30,071 nucleotides of DNA from Purshia tridentata (lineage: Eukaryota > Streptophyta > Magnoliopsida > Rosales > Rosaceae): NCBI GenBank assembly GCA_003254885.1, contig QANT01007914.1, positions 1 through 30,071 on the forward strand, written 5' to 3'. Positions 19,000-29,881 of this stretch are shown in pieces (within the stretch, counting starts at the first letter, position 1; each line of letters begins with the position of its first letter). Position numbers and translations under genes: made by a program. The notes beneath the pieces are model-generated. The model was not told the origin of the DNA and searched no databases. It saw only the letters and a list, made by a program, of their open reading frames with translations.

Positions 19000-19255
19000 T
19001 TTTTGGGAGGGGGGTGTATGTGACAGAGAGTAGGGTCTAGGGTGAGGCTGGGGTGGGTCTAGGCTGGGGTTGGGTTGCAGGTGGAGGGGTTTTGGGCAGG
19101 GTAGGGCTGGGTTGTGGGTGTGGAAGAGGGTGGGTCTCGAGTTTTGGGGGGGGGGAGAGAGAGAGAGAGAGAGGGAGGGAGATTTGCAGAGAGGGTGGTG
19201 GCTGGAGGAAGAAAAAGCTTGCAGGGGAAAAGAAAAGAAAAGGGCTGGGGGTTTA
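19000..19255. other. Second G-rich/purine-rich tract of the CACTA element
   Basis: G-rich DNA with a (GA)n run at about 19155-19172. It is composed like 14790-15060 and has the same orientation relative to a following motif array. Apparent frames are low-complexity. Confidence 0.5.
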
Positions 19256-19259
19256 ATTT

Positions 19260-19600
19260 TTGGACTTTGGGCAAAGAAATATTTCATCGTAAACTGTGTA
19301 TTTTCGTCGCCCAAAGTCACTTGAGGAGGCGAAATAAGTTTTGTCACTATCTTGTTTCGTCACCGAAAGGTCTTGGGCCGATGAATTGATTTTGTCATCG
19401 CCCATAAAGTCGTTTTGTGCTCACCTTTGAGCGACAAATTTATTTTCGTCACCCAAAACTGTTTTGGGGTGACAAATTAGTGTTATCGTCGCCCAAAGTA
19501 TGCTTGAGCGACGACATTTGCATTTAGGGCAACGAAAAGTACATTTCGTCACCGAAAGTGTTCTGGGGCGACAAAACTTGTTCCGTCGCCCAAACACCTT
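19260..19600. repeat. Right subterminal motif array of the CACTA element
   Basis: Many copies of TTTCGTCGCCCAAAG and its inverse GGGCGACAAA occur, spaced about 20-40 bases, mirroring the left array. They lead directly to the terminus TTTTTCTTGTAGTG. Confidence 0.85.
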
Positions 19601-19679
19601 TTTCTTGTAGTGAAAGATGCATATGCAAGAAAAAATATGCATATTTTTTGTAAGTGCATTTGCAAGCAACTGAGCTCTC

Positions 19680-20640
19680 TGTAGGCTAGCTGCACATAGC
19701 GCTTGGTATTGTAATTTTTTATTCCATGTCCGCGTTTATAAGTAGATTGGGCTGGAATTTTATTTGACTGGTTTTCACTTAAAAATCTTTTGAAAAGTGG
19801 GATTATTATAATTTTTTTTTTTAATAATGTTTTTGGTATCCCTCTTCCATAATGCCCTTGTTAAGGATAATTTTGTTTTCCATATTTTTAGGCATCTATT
19901 TATGATGATATTGAAAATAATTGATCTCATTCAACAAGCTCGTGACTCTAATAGAAACAAACAGTAAGCTCTCTGCTCTATTTGCTTGCAATGCTATGCC
20001 TATCAAACAAAGTTGGCAAATGCTTCTGTGTATAGGCGAAATTTTGAACAGTCATTTCAATCTTTTTCTTCCAATTCTAAGAAAGATAAATCCCGAAAAA
20101 CCCGTCAATAAATGACAAACCCCATTATACAGATGATGGGATAGCGCTAAAGCAGTAATCTCGACGAAGATGGGGATGAGCTTTGATGAATAAAAGAGGA
20201 ATTCGTAGAAATTCTCATAGGTGAAGCAAATCAAAACTATTTTCAAATGGCTCATTAGAGAGATACAAAGCTAGATTAGTAGCTAAAGTATTCCTTAGCG
20301 CAAGCACTAAGCAAGTAAACTACCTTTTGGAAGAAAATATGATGAGAGGACCCGATCCACCAACTATCTGAAACGTTGGCAAACAGGGCCATAGTACTGA
20401 CCAACACTACCTTTGTCATCATTTTTGTATATCAATCTCTCTCTCTCTCTCTCTCTCTCCCTCCCATGGGTTTGTGTTTGCATGTCCAGCATGCACACCT
20501 ATGATTGCCTCTCCTTGCTAATAATCATTTAGGTATTTTACAAGAGAGAGGGGACAAGAAGTGGAAATGTTTTCAATGACGACATGAGTGGCATCAATGA
20601 GGTGTGACCAGGGTCGTTGGATCGGTATTGGGTTGCGATA
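19680..20640. other. Non-coding intergenic DNA
   Basis: I recognise no gene or element. The short frames (about 60 codons) have no domain features. A CT microsatellite sits at 20436-20462. Confidence 0.4.
20436..20462. repeat. (CT)n microsatellite
   Basis: Run of CT dinucleotides ending in CCTCCC. Confidence 0.95.
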
Positions 20641-20644
20641 GGTT

Positions 20645-20880
20645 TTTTGGTATTTTATTTGGTATTTTAGTTTAGGTATTTTTTTTTGAGTATATTTTTT
20701 AGGTATTTTTTTTTAATATATTTTTTAGGTATTTTGTTGTAGGTATATTGTTTTAGGTATTTTCATATGTATTTTATTGTAGTTATTTCATTTTAGGTAT
20801 TTTCTTTAGGTACATTATTTAGACACTATATTTTAGGTATTTTCTTTGGATATATTCATTTATTTAGGTATTTCTTATCT
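20645..20880. repeat. Degenerate TTTTAGGTATT satellite-like repeat
   Basis: The word AGGTATTTT, or a close variant, recurs about every 12-25 bases over 230 bases (TTTAGGTATTTTGTTG, TTTTAGGTATTTTC). It immediately precedes the left target duplication of the LTR unit at 20917. Confidence 0.75.
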
Positions 20881-21189
20881 AAAATTTTATTTTTGACTGA
20901 TATTTTTGATAATTTTTGTAATATCCCTAAAAAATATATATATATATATATAATAAGAAAATAAATTTAGTTATGGGCTTTAGAATGGGCTAGATACTTA
21001 ACTTTGAATTACATTTTTTTTAGCCCAAGTAAAGAGATGTTTTAAATGAGTGAAAAGCCCAACCAAATAAATAAAGGAAAAGCATATGTATATAGACACA
21101 TACATATATGTTTGATGGCTAGATGCAAAGAAGGCAAATTCTACACTTGGATGTTTTTAGATGGCTTAGTTTCTCATTGGTTTTGTGTG

Positions 21190-21355
21190 TTTGTGTGTGA
21201 ACTTGTGATTGGTGAAAGAAAGGTGGTTTGTGTGTGAGTTTGTGATTGGTGAAAGGAAGGTGTGATTTGTGTGTGAGCTTGTGATTGGTGAAAGGAAGGT
21301 GGTTTGTGTGTGAGTTTGTGATTGGTGAAAGAAAGGTGTGTGAGCTTATAATTGG
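21190..21355. repeat. 37-39-bp tandem repeat, four to five units
   Basis: Units share TTGTGATTGGTGAAAGRAAG followed by GTGGTTTGTGTGTGAG; the TGTGATT word starts at 21204, 21241, 21280 and 21317, and a shortened last unit has TATAATTGG. Open frames across it are produced by the repeat. Confidence 0.85.
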
Positions 21356-21537
21356 TTTTAAAAGTGTGAGTCACCACTAGTAGTGATTATAAGGCATGAG
21401 TCATTACTTAAGTAATGATAGCCATTGCAATGGCATAACTAGATGAGCTAACTAAATGGTTACTTAAACCAAGAAGTTGGCTATAAATAGGGAGGTTGTG
21501 TGAGTGATGAGCACTCTTAAGCAACCAAGGTACCAAG

Positions 21538-21665
21538 GAAATAAAGAAAGAAAGAAAGAGAAAGAAAGAAAGAGAGAAAGAAAGAAGGAGAGAAAGAAAG
21601 AAAGAGAGAAAGAAAGAAGGAGAGAAAGAAATAATGAAAGAAAGAAGAAAGAAGAGGGAGAGAGC
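21538..21665. repeat. GAAA-rich purine tract
   Basis: Nearly pure A/G on this strand, built of GAAA and GAGA words with short higher-order repeats (AAAGAGAGAAAGAAAGAAGG). Located within the LTR unit. Confidence 0.9.
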
Positions 21666-22763
21666 TAGAGAAAAGGGTATGGAATAAGAAAGGAAAACTT
21701 AAAAAGGTTAGAGTTAAATTTTAAACTTTATCCTTCTTAGTTGTTTAAACTTTGTTTAAACTAACATCTTTTAGTCATCTGTGGTTTTTCTTTCGGAATT
21801 CACAGGTTTTAGCCTCTATAGAACTCAAGAGATTAGAAAGAAAGGTGAGCTCAATGAACCCATGGAGACATGAGTGTCCTTATCAAATTTTGTTAAAGTT
21901 GAGTTTTAAACTTCAACTACAAACCTTTGTTTTATGTTTTTAAATGAAAATAACTCTTAAATTATCTTATTATAGTCCTTGAAACTTGTTTTGTGGTTTA
22001 AAATAGAAAAAAAATGAAAAACAAAGAGACTTGAAAAATCTGAAGATTTTCTCAGAAAATTTACAGTTTATATGGCTTCCTTTCAAGACTTATAACTAGA
22101 GTTTTAACTACTCATTTTGAAAGATATTTATATGGTTGTAAAGATGGAGTTACAAGCTTTAAAATGAGTATAAGATTGCTAAATTTCGTCAAGTTTTGAC
22201 ATATCAAAATGAGGTTGAAAGTTGAAGAAAAATCTGGAAATTTTCTGGAAAAATGACAGTTCGGGTAGCTTACTTTGTGGTCATTTATCTTGAGTTTTCT
22301 GGCTCCGTTTTGAACAAATCTTACATGGTTATAAAGAGATGATGCAGATCTTTACAATAAGTATAAGTTTACATTATTTGATGAAGATTTGATAGTTTAA
22401 ATGTTAAGCCAAATTTGAGATAAAAACTGGAAAACATAGGCTGTTTTGAATAATATGATGAATAGTCACTGGCTAGCGACCCCAGCGCATGGCCGTGCTT
22501 CCAGCCGCATTTTTGGCCAAATCTTGACTATTCTTACTATATTTTTCGTTATGAGTCTAACAGTACTAATTTTAAGTCAATCGAACACCTATAAGTTAGA
22601 GTCTGAATTATACTCTTCTTAAGAGGAGAGTAAAATTAAACTGAATATTGTTATATTGTATCTAAACTATAAAATATTGAATTGCTATAGACCCAGGCAC
22701 ATGGAAACCAATCGAGAGAGAACCCTTCAAGAAATTAAGGTAGGTCGTACCCAATGACTGGAC

Positions 22764-22794
22764 TATATAATTATATATATATATATATATATAT
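22764..22794. repeat. (TA)n microsatellite
   Basis: TA dinucleotide run with one TT interruption, inside the LTR unit. Confidence 0.9.
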
Positions 22795-23946
22795 CGTTGC
22801 TTGATGTAATCCTTGTGTGATATATTCTATTTTATTCAATCCAAACTGTTCTCATTCTTGTTAATCCAATTATTATGGTTATTCTCTCATTATCATGAAG
22901 ATACATTTGTGGACATGATCATTTAATTTTCATTACTGATTATGGCATTACATGCATAATCAAAACTGCATGAGAAAAGTGTGGTTTTGAACAGTGTTAA
23001 GAAAATGACTAATTGAGACACCGAGGAGAAAGGGAGATGTACCTAGTGGTCTTGTAATTTATTAGAGACACTCAGGAGAAAGGGAGATGTACCTGGTGAT
23101 CTCATGATTGTTGAAGGAAAAGTGGAAAGAACAATATTTAAAATATTTGGGGTTAAGGGATGGACGGGTGTTGGCTCATACATGGGACATTCGGGGCCAC
23201 AGTGGTAAGATGCACATTATGGGACGTGTAAGCCTGTTTGTCTTGTGTGTGTGTCAACGGGAATAGATAAGGAGTGAGTATATGCATTGTTCATCTTTGC
23301 ATGCATTATTGATAGAAATTATTTACTATTTTATCAAATATTGATCATGTAATGGTTGTCCATGAGGAACTAAAAGCCCCTACTGAGCTTTAAAAGCTCA
23401 CGCTATTAACAGACTTGTGCAGGTGCTAGTTTTACAAAGGAACATCAATTGGTGCCTAGGAAAATACTGTGCTTATTATTCCACTATTAGTAGCAAATAA
23501 ATGTACTTCAATAATCAATTACCCTGTAATTTGGAATCTACCTACTCTGATATAAAGTAATAGTTTACAGTGACTTAGTTGAGAATTTCGTTTTAATTTC
23601 TAAGCTAAATTAATTTAATCTATGCTAGTATATATCACATTTTGGTTGGAGTTCATTAATTTACTTCGATCAGGATGTGATCCACACCTAAATATAAGAT
23701 ATATAGGTATATTTTAGATTTGGGGCGTGACAATTTTTAATCTTGATCATTAATCGGATGGGGTACTTCTCATGTAAAGCTTTACCATGTTAAGTCATTT
23801 AGTGAGTGGAGAACTTGTTGATGGTGTACCTAAATCCTTTACCAATAGCTAGGTGGAGGTACCTCTATCGTACCGTCGACGATTACCTTTCTCGGTGAAT
23901 GCCTCTCTTATTGGGTTGTTCCTTTTTATTGGTTTTTCTCGTAATT

Positions 23947-24005
23947 AAGGTATAGGTCCTCACCCCTGGCCAAAAAAAAANAAAAAAAAAGGTATAGGTC
24001 CTCAC
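23947..24005. mobile_element. Miniature poly-A insertion with 17-bp target duplication
   Basis: AAGGTATAGGTCCTCAC occurs at 23947-23963 and again at 23989-24005. Between them lie only CCCTGGCC and an A-run with one unresolved base (23981). A long direct repeat flanking a short sequence with a 3' poly-A is the signature of target-primed reverse transcription, as in a severely 5'-truncated LINE or SINE. Slippage or an assembly join at the N are alternatives. Confidence 0.55.
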
Positions 24006-25038
24006 ACTTACAAGTACCTTTACTCGTTTTACCTTGGAACTTTATGAAATTATTTCATGATCCCACATTTATTATTAATTAGTCCACATGTGGCAAGGGA
24101 AAAGTAGAAAATGCTCATCCAAGTCAAGCACGTTTAATTCATTTTCCTTTTTCTACGTTTTAATTTCTTCTTCTCACCCTTTCAACATTCATAATGTTGC
24201 ATATACATTGAATGTGCAAGGGGCTCACCACAACTTGTAAATTTGTAATGATATTGACAAAAGCCTTCAAGGTTTTGTGTCTGTGTGCGTCCTGCAGCAT
24301 ATTCCTAACCTTCTGGCTTTGTAGTTAATTTGTACAAACTCAATTTGTACCAACTCAATTTGAAATCTTGAACCAAAAAAGAAATTCAGACTATAAATTG
24401 TAGTCTATAGCTGAAGAAATTGAAGAGAAGACTGTATTATTATTATTATATAAGAGATTTACAAACAATCATAGCTCCATAGAAGTCCACACACTCTCTC
24501 TCTCTTCACAAGTCCACAGTCATACATATTGGGCGGTGAAAATTCAAAGGAAGCAATTCTTCTTCCATTACTCTTTAATCTTCTGCACCCCGTGTTCCAC
24601 ATCTGGGCTCTGGAGATCACTGGAGACTGGACCTTACACCACACCACACCCAAAGTCCTACACAGATGAAACGGTCAAAGGACTATAATCGACTTAAATC
24701 TAATTTGAAATTTTCATCACTTCAGATCATTGCCGGTCTATTTTGAAATTTTGGTCCTTTGACTTCTTTTTGGTGGAAAAAAGTATTGCCCTGTCAGTTT
24801 GGACGTATTCACTTGCAGTGCATTCAAATTTCACAGTGCACAGCTCAACAACTTTCTTGTGGTTTTACTTCACATTGAGAGCTTAATTTGCCAGCTAGCT
24901 TCTTCTTGTTGGTCTCTTGTGCTTCTTTTCTTATTTGCTTGTCATTTCCCCAAGAAAAAGTTTATCATTCCTTTGAGTGTTTGGAGTTGGAAAGATTTGC
25001 CAAATTGCTTGCTTGTTTTCCAGGATCAACTGTTTGCA
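24006..25038 (+). promoter_or_regulatory. Upstream region of the TNL gene, with two W-box cores
   Basis: No other gene is seen here. TTGACC lies on the minus strand at 24673-24678 and TTGACT on the plus strand at 24759-24764, about 370 and 280 bases before the start codon. These are the core WRKY-factor sites common in defence-gene promoters. A TATA-like ATTATATAAG lies at about 24446-24455, rather far upstream. Short motifs of this kind arise often by chance, so a regulatory role is only suggested. The frame of exon 1 stays open back to an ATG at 24799. Confidence 0.35.
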
Positions 25039-27981
25039 ATGGCCTTTGAATCTCTTCCTTCTTTTGCTGCATTGGCTCCTCCTCGACGGAAGCACGATGT
25101 GTTTTTGAGCTTCAGGGGCAAAGACACCCGCTGGGGTTTTGTATCCAATTTATATCACGAACTGCAATACGTGCAAGCAATTGAAACATTCAAGGATGAC
25201 CGAGAGCTTGAAAGAGGGTCAGTTATCTCTTCCGAGCTCCTGTGCGCAATCGAGGAGTCAAGGCTTGCGGTTGTTGTTCTCTCGCCAAACTATGCTTCTT
25301 CAACCTGGTGCTTGGAAGAACTTTCAAAGATTGTTGAATGCTGGGAAGCCAAGCAAATTGAAGTTGTCCCAATTTTTTATACTGTGGATCCCTCCAACGT
25401 GCGGAATCTAAAGGGTAGCTTTGCAGATGCCTTCACTGAGCATGAACAGAGGTTTTGGGAAGATGGAGAGAAGCTGAAGCGATGGAGAGCTTCTTTAACA
25501 ACAGTGGCTAATCTCTCTGGGTTTGATTCAAACACATATAGGTAAACCTAAAATAAGATGAACAACTTACTAACCCAAGTCTTAACAGGAACGATATATA
25601 TTATTTTGGGTTTCATTCATGAAACTATCTTGTTATAATATTTGTTACTTTTATTAACAAATTGTTGACTTTGTTATTAATATTTGTTATTAACAAGAAC
25701 CTTAACTTCTATGTTGTAGGTGCGAAAGAGAACTTATTGAACACATTGTTGACTTTGTGCGGAGTAAAGTGCGTCGTACAATCACATTGTTAGATCCCAA
25801 AGAGAAGTTAGTGGGAGTTGATTCTAGACTTGAGCAACTAGATTTGCTTTTAACTCTTCAGGCAGATGATGTTCGCCTTATAGGGATTTGGGGTATGGGC
25901 GGCATAGGCAAGACAACCCTTGCCAAGCTAGTTTTTGATAGAATTTCCTGTCATTTTGAAGTTTGCAACTTTCTTCCGCGTGTTGATCATTCTTCACCGG
26001 ATGCTTTAGTTATTATGAAAAAGAAGATTCTTTCTCAAATTCTGAAGAAACAAAACACAGAAGTTTTGAATATTATTGGGGAAAGCAACAATATGATGAA
26101 AGATTATTTATGTAATAAAAAGGTTCTTCTCATTTTGGATGATATAGATGGTTTAGACCAACTAGAAGCATTGGTTGGGAGTAAAGATTGGTTTGGTATG
26201 GGAAGCAGAATTATTATTACAACAAGAGATGAACGTCTTCTAGTTCAGCATGGTATAGAGATAACATACAAGGTCGATGTATTAAATAATGATGATGCTT
26301 TTAAGCTCTTCAGTCAGAAGGCCTTTGGAAAAGATCAATCCGAGGACGATTTTCTAGAACTATGCACGTGTTTTGTAAATTATGCAAGAGGCCTTCCAAT
26401 AGCCCTTAAAATTTTGGGAAGTTCTTTGTATAAGAGAGATCGAGATTCATGGATTAGTGCATTGCAGAAACTAGAGAAAAGTCTTGATAAAACTATTTTC
26501 AGTTGTCTGAAATTAAGTTATGATGGACTTTGTGAAATGAATAAGAACATATTTCTGGATATTGCATTTTCCCACAAGGGGAAGGACAAGGACCAAGTAA
26601 TTGAAATACTGGACAATTGTGGCTTTTGCGGTCGTATTGGGATAGATGTTCTGGTTGAGAAATCTCTCTTAACTATTCAAAAGTTCCACTTTCATATTTC
26701 ACACAACAATGTGGAGATGCATGACTTGATACAAGAAATGGCTTGGGAAATTGTTCGCCGAGAGTGTTATGAAGAGCCTGGTCGACGTAGTCGTTTGTGT
26801 CATAAGGATGGCATCCTTCATGTATTCAATAATAATACGGTAAGAAGTTGTATAGAAATACCACGTGCGGAAAGAAAATATGATTTCTCTTAACTTGATA
26901 TTGGTTTTTTTTTTTTTCCCCCTCTTTTGATTGAATAATAGGTTATTAATATCGACATGATATTGGACTTAACATTATGGAATTAACTTTTCTTGTATTC
27001 TTAATTGTCAGGGAACAGAAACAATTCAAGTCATAGTCTTACACTTGCCCAAACTGGAACAGACATACTTGAATTGTGAAGCATTCTCTAAGATGTTTGG
27101 ATTGAGGATTGTAGAAATTGGTAATCTAGAAATTTCTTCTGGCTCCAAATTTCTTCCTAACTCCTTAAGAATATTCAATTGGAGTTGGTATCCCTCCAGA
27201 TTTCTCCCGCCGAGTTTCCAACCAGATTTTCTTACTGAACTTAGTCTGCCTCATAGCAAAATTTTTCGACTTTGGCAGGATGAGAGAGTGGTAAGATTAT
27301 TGGATATATATTATTATTCTTTTTATTTTGAATAAAATTGTAAGGTTTTCAGAAGCTAATTATTCTACCATTTTTATTGTATACAGTACTTGGGCAATTT
27401 GAAAAAGATGGACCTTAGTTACTCTGAAAACTTGATCAATACTCTTGATTTCACTGGTATTCCAAATTTGGAGAACTTGAATCTGAATGGTTGTAAAGAT
27501 TTAGTTGAGATTCACCCATCTATTGCAGTTCACAAAAGGCTTAAATATTTGGAACTTATGGATTGTAAAAGTATTAAGATTCTCCCAAGTGAGATACAAA
27601 TGGAGTCTCTCAAATTTTTCAGTCTTTTGGGCTGCTCAAAAGTGAAAAAGATACCAGAATTTGCAGGGAACATGAAAAATTTGTCAGAGATTTACTTAAT
27701 TGGGACAGGTATATATTGAGAAATTACCTTTATCAATTGAGAGTCTGATTGGCCTTAAATTGCTATCTGTTAATGGATGCTCAAAACTTGACAGACTTCC
27801 AGGAAACTTGGAGCTGCCATCCCTTGTTCATTCGCTATCTTTAAATGGATCCCCAAAATCAAGGCATTGGTTGGGCCTTCACCGCTTATTAGGAAGAAAG
27901 AGTCCCAACCCTTTGGGGTTGGAGTTGTTTTCTATACAAGGTTTATACCCTTTGGAGGAATTAAATCTAAGGAGGGTGTAG
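25039..27981 (+). CDS. TIR-NBS-LRR disease-resistance protein, frameshifted and truncated in the LRR
   Basis: This is a cytoplasmic immune receptor gene. Exons are 25039-25541, 25720-26839, 27012-27290 and 27387 onward, with GT/AG junctions and the family's usual intron positions. The TIR domain (about 18-167) has KHDVFLSFRGKDTR and STWCLEELSKI, whose second Glu (about residue 94) is the expected NADase residue. The NB-ARC has P-loop GMGGIGKTT (226-234), kinase-2 LLILDDID (304-311), RNBS-B GSRIIITTRDER, GLPI (392-395) and MHD (501-503). The start at 25039 gives the normal TNL N-terminus. In exon 4 the LRR frame breaks at about 27708-27714, giving a stop at 27717 and a predicted 744-residue product. 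LRR coding continues in the next frame (IEKLPLSIESLIGLKLLS) to 27973, where a MITE cuts it off. Normal relatives have many more LRRs plus a C-JID domain. It is a likely pseudogene or a truncated TIR-NB product. Confidence 0.9.
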
Positions 27982-28408
27982 TGTATATAGATTTATAAAG
28001 ACTTTTATAGACTTTTTTCAAGTTGCAGACTTTTGCAGAATTTATAGATTTTCATAGAGTTCCACAGAGTTTTACAGAGTCTATAAATATCTTTATAAAT
28101 CCGCAGAGAATAGGTCGGATTTATAATGACTTTGAAATAAACATAAAAGTCTTCCAAAGTCTTTAGAAATCCATCATTAAATGAAGTCTATAAAAGTCTA
28201 TAACTTTTTGAATATACATAGATTTTTATGGATTTTTTAAAAGTCATTAAAAGTTTTAATTGAATACAATATAACTTTTATAGATTCCTTAACATTCTTA
28301 ATTGAATACATGTAGATTTTTATTTACTTTTTTAAAGTCTTTAAAAGTCTTAATTGAATACCACATGACTTTTAAACTCCATAAAATAAATTTATATACA
28401 ATACACCC
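27974..28408. mobile_element. MITE truncating the TNL gene, 435 bp
   Basis: Terminal repeats are GGGTGTAGTGTATATAGATT on the left and, read on the other strand, GGGTGTATTGTATATAAATT on the right. The AT-rich core repeats AAAGTCTTTAAAAGTCTTAA, CTTTTATAGA and AATTGAATAC words. It has no coding capacity. The left end follows the LRR codons L-N-L-R-R directly. No exact target duplication is visible, and coding does not obviously resume on the far side, so a deletion may have accompanied or followed insertion. Confidence 0.7.
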
Positions 28409-29276
28409 CACTTAGTTATAAGGAAAATATCTTTGTTAATCCTTACCATTTTGAAGGGATTGCATATGATAAGTTTTTTTCATAATTTTTATTTATCTTA
28501 TTTTTATATTATTCATTCCAATTAGAATTTTTTTTTTTCAAATATACATAAATTTGACATTTATTCTTTTCAATTCAATTTTAGCAATCAAATCAAATAA
28601 GGTCGTAATTACATTATGATTATTTATATAGAGTGCAACTATTTGCACACCCCAAATCCTCTCAAAACACTCCCTTCTCACAAAACACCTCTTACCCGCT
28701 CCTAATAGTGAAAATCTCCCAAAACACACACCACCAATTACCAATATATTCTTTTTTTCACTACACAACCCACCCTGGCTTATCAACCCAACCACCCCCA
28801 CCACCGTACTCAACACCTAAGCCCCACCCTTAACCCCACCTCCAACCACAATTGGTTTGTCAAAACTGCTAGCTTTGTTCGGAAGTCATCCACCAAATAG
28901 AATAGGATGTCCAAATAGCGAGTTATATAAGCTCAACATGTTGCAAAAGCAAGAAACAAAAATGCTAAAAATGTAACCTTACTGAAAGAGTTAATAGTGG
29001 ATCAATGAAATCATATTGCTTTCCAACTTTTATTGTCAAAGTCATATTTTGATTTGGCCTAATCAGAAAATTAAGTTAGTGCGTGAGGATTTGGAAAGAG
29101 AGAGAAAGAACTTAGTTCTTTGCTTGCTCTTTCTCTCTCTAGAATTCCTTCTTAGGGAAATCTTACTTCTTTTGTGAAAGGAACCCAAAGGAACAAGCTA
29201 CAATTTTTTTTTTTGGGAGAAGTTCCTATAGTTCAAATTTTGTTTATTTTTGGTTAGGTTATTAATTATCCTATAA
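28409..29276. other. Non-coding DNA downstream of the TNL
   Basis: I see no LRR continuation or other gene. 28640-28850 is C-rich, low-complexity sequence (CCAACCACCCCCACCACC). 29098-29142 forms an imperfect hairpin (GAGAGAGAAAGAAC against GTTCTTTGC...TCTTTCTCTCTC). Confidence 0.4.
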
Positions 29277-29829
29277 GGCCTTTTACTATGCGCTTGAATT
29301 TTGATAGCCAAAAGCCAAAATGGCTAACATTTGGCTATAACTTCTCTACTATGCACCAGATTGTGATAGCCATTTTGGATTGATTGTCATATGGAATTTC
29401 GAATTTGAGGGTAAGAAAAAGTGATACCCATATGGCTTGGGCCCACATATTTGAATACTTAAAAAACTTTAGTTGTTTATTTTGGTTTTCTTTATGTGGT
29501 TTTTGTGTGTATCCATCACAAAATAAATAAATAACGTTATGTTTATCATTTTTCGGTAATAAAATAGAGAAATTTAATTTGGATAAACAAATGAAATATT
29601 CAAATATATTAAATATTGACCTTAAATTAAAGATCTTCTTAAAATATAATTGATGGTATAACTTTTTTCAATACTTAATTGATATTAGACATAATTTAAT
29701 TAGATTCAAAATTATGATACCCAAATATAAGTATCAGTTCCATAGTGAAACTCATATCCAAAAAATACTATTCACACACCCAAAATGACATTTGGTTATC
29801 AAAAAATGATTTTACCATAGTAGAAGGCC
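29277..29829. mobile_element. Tourist-like (PIF/Harbinger) MITE, 553 bp, with TAA target duplication
   Basis: The left end GGCCTTTTACTATG and the right end CATAGTAGAAGGCC are inverted copies with one mismatch, and similarity continues inward (TTTTGATAGCC against GGTTATCAAAA). TAA flanks both sides (29274-29276 and 29830-29832), the typical PIF/Harbinger target. The core is AT-rich and non-coding. Confidence 0.75.
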
Positions 29830-29881
29830 TAAGAGTGGTGATTAATTTCTCTGCGTATGTTTGGTCATGGTTACAATTTCG

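Larger units (their letters stand above)
13340..19612. mobile_element. Non-autonomous CACTA (En/Spm-type) transposon, interrupted by an LTR unit
   Basis: The left end is CACTACAACAAGAAATAGTT and the right end, read inward, is CACTACAAGAAAAAGGTG. Both lead into TTTGGGCG and then subterminal motif arrays. AAA flanks both sides, as expected for a 3-bp CACTA duplication, though the left copy lies in an A-run and so is weak evidence. Without the LTR insertion the element is about 3.2 kb. It has no TNPD or TNPA coding sequence. The interior holds AT-rich DNA, two G-rich tracts and a third, internal motif array. Confidence 0.85.
13254..19679. repeat. Small inverted-repeat element (two halves, ~150 bp in all) split by the CACTA insertion
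   Basis: The left half (13254-13339) starts AGAGCTCGACTACTTGCAAATG. The right half (19613-19679), read on the other strand, starts AGAGCTCAGTTGCTTGCAAATG. Both then carry repeated GTGCAT/TGCAAG words. Rejoining the halves without the transposon gives a short hairpin, probably a MITE, that received the CACTA element. Only the two halves belong to this feature; everything between is the later insertion. Confidence 0.5.
20917..23732 (+). mobile_element. LTR-retrotransposon-derived unit (solo LTR or LTR-only element), 2,816 bp, with ATTTT target duplication
   Basis: It begins TGTAATATCCCTAAAAA and ends GGGGCGTGACA, with ATTTT at 20912-20916 and 23733-23737. No polyprotein or internal LTR pair is visible. 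It contains a 37-39-bp tandem repeat, a GAAA-rich tract, degenerate ~170-bp internal repeats at about 22040-22440 (GGAAATTTTCTGGAAAA, CATGGTTATAAAGA) and a TA run. The end motifs match those of the unit at 15190-18230 in the opposite orientation. Confidence 0.75.

Noticed and set aside
19053..19389. Gly/Arg-rich open frames in the CACTA right half
   Set aside because: Low-complexity translation of a G-rich tract and motif array; not a TNPA/TNPD protein.
13340..19612. Possible CRISPR-like array from the regularly repeated GGGCGACGAAA motifs
   Set aside because: Repeats are degenerate, occur in both orientations, have variable spacing and lie at CACTA transposon ends in plant DNA.
21046..21377. 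Open frames on both strands rich in Thr/His or Val/Cys
   Set aside because: They arise from the 37-39-bp GTGATTGGTGAAAG tandem repeat.
28633..28833. Pro-rich open frame next to the TNL
   Set aside because: C-rich low-complexity DNA with no homology to LRR or any domain I recognise.
29098..29142. Hairpin as a possible microRNA precursor
   Set aside because: The arms are low-complexity GA/CT repeats that pair by composition.
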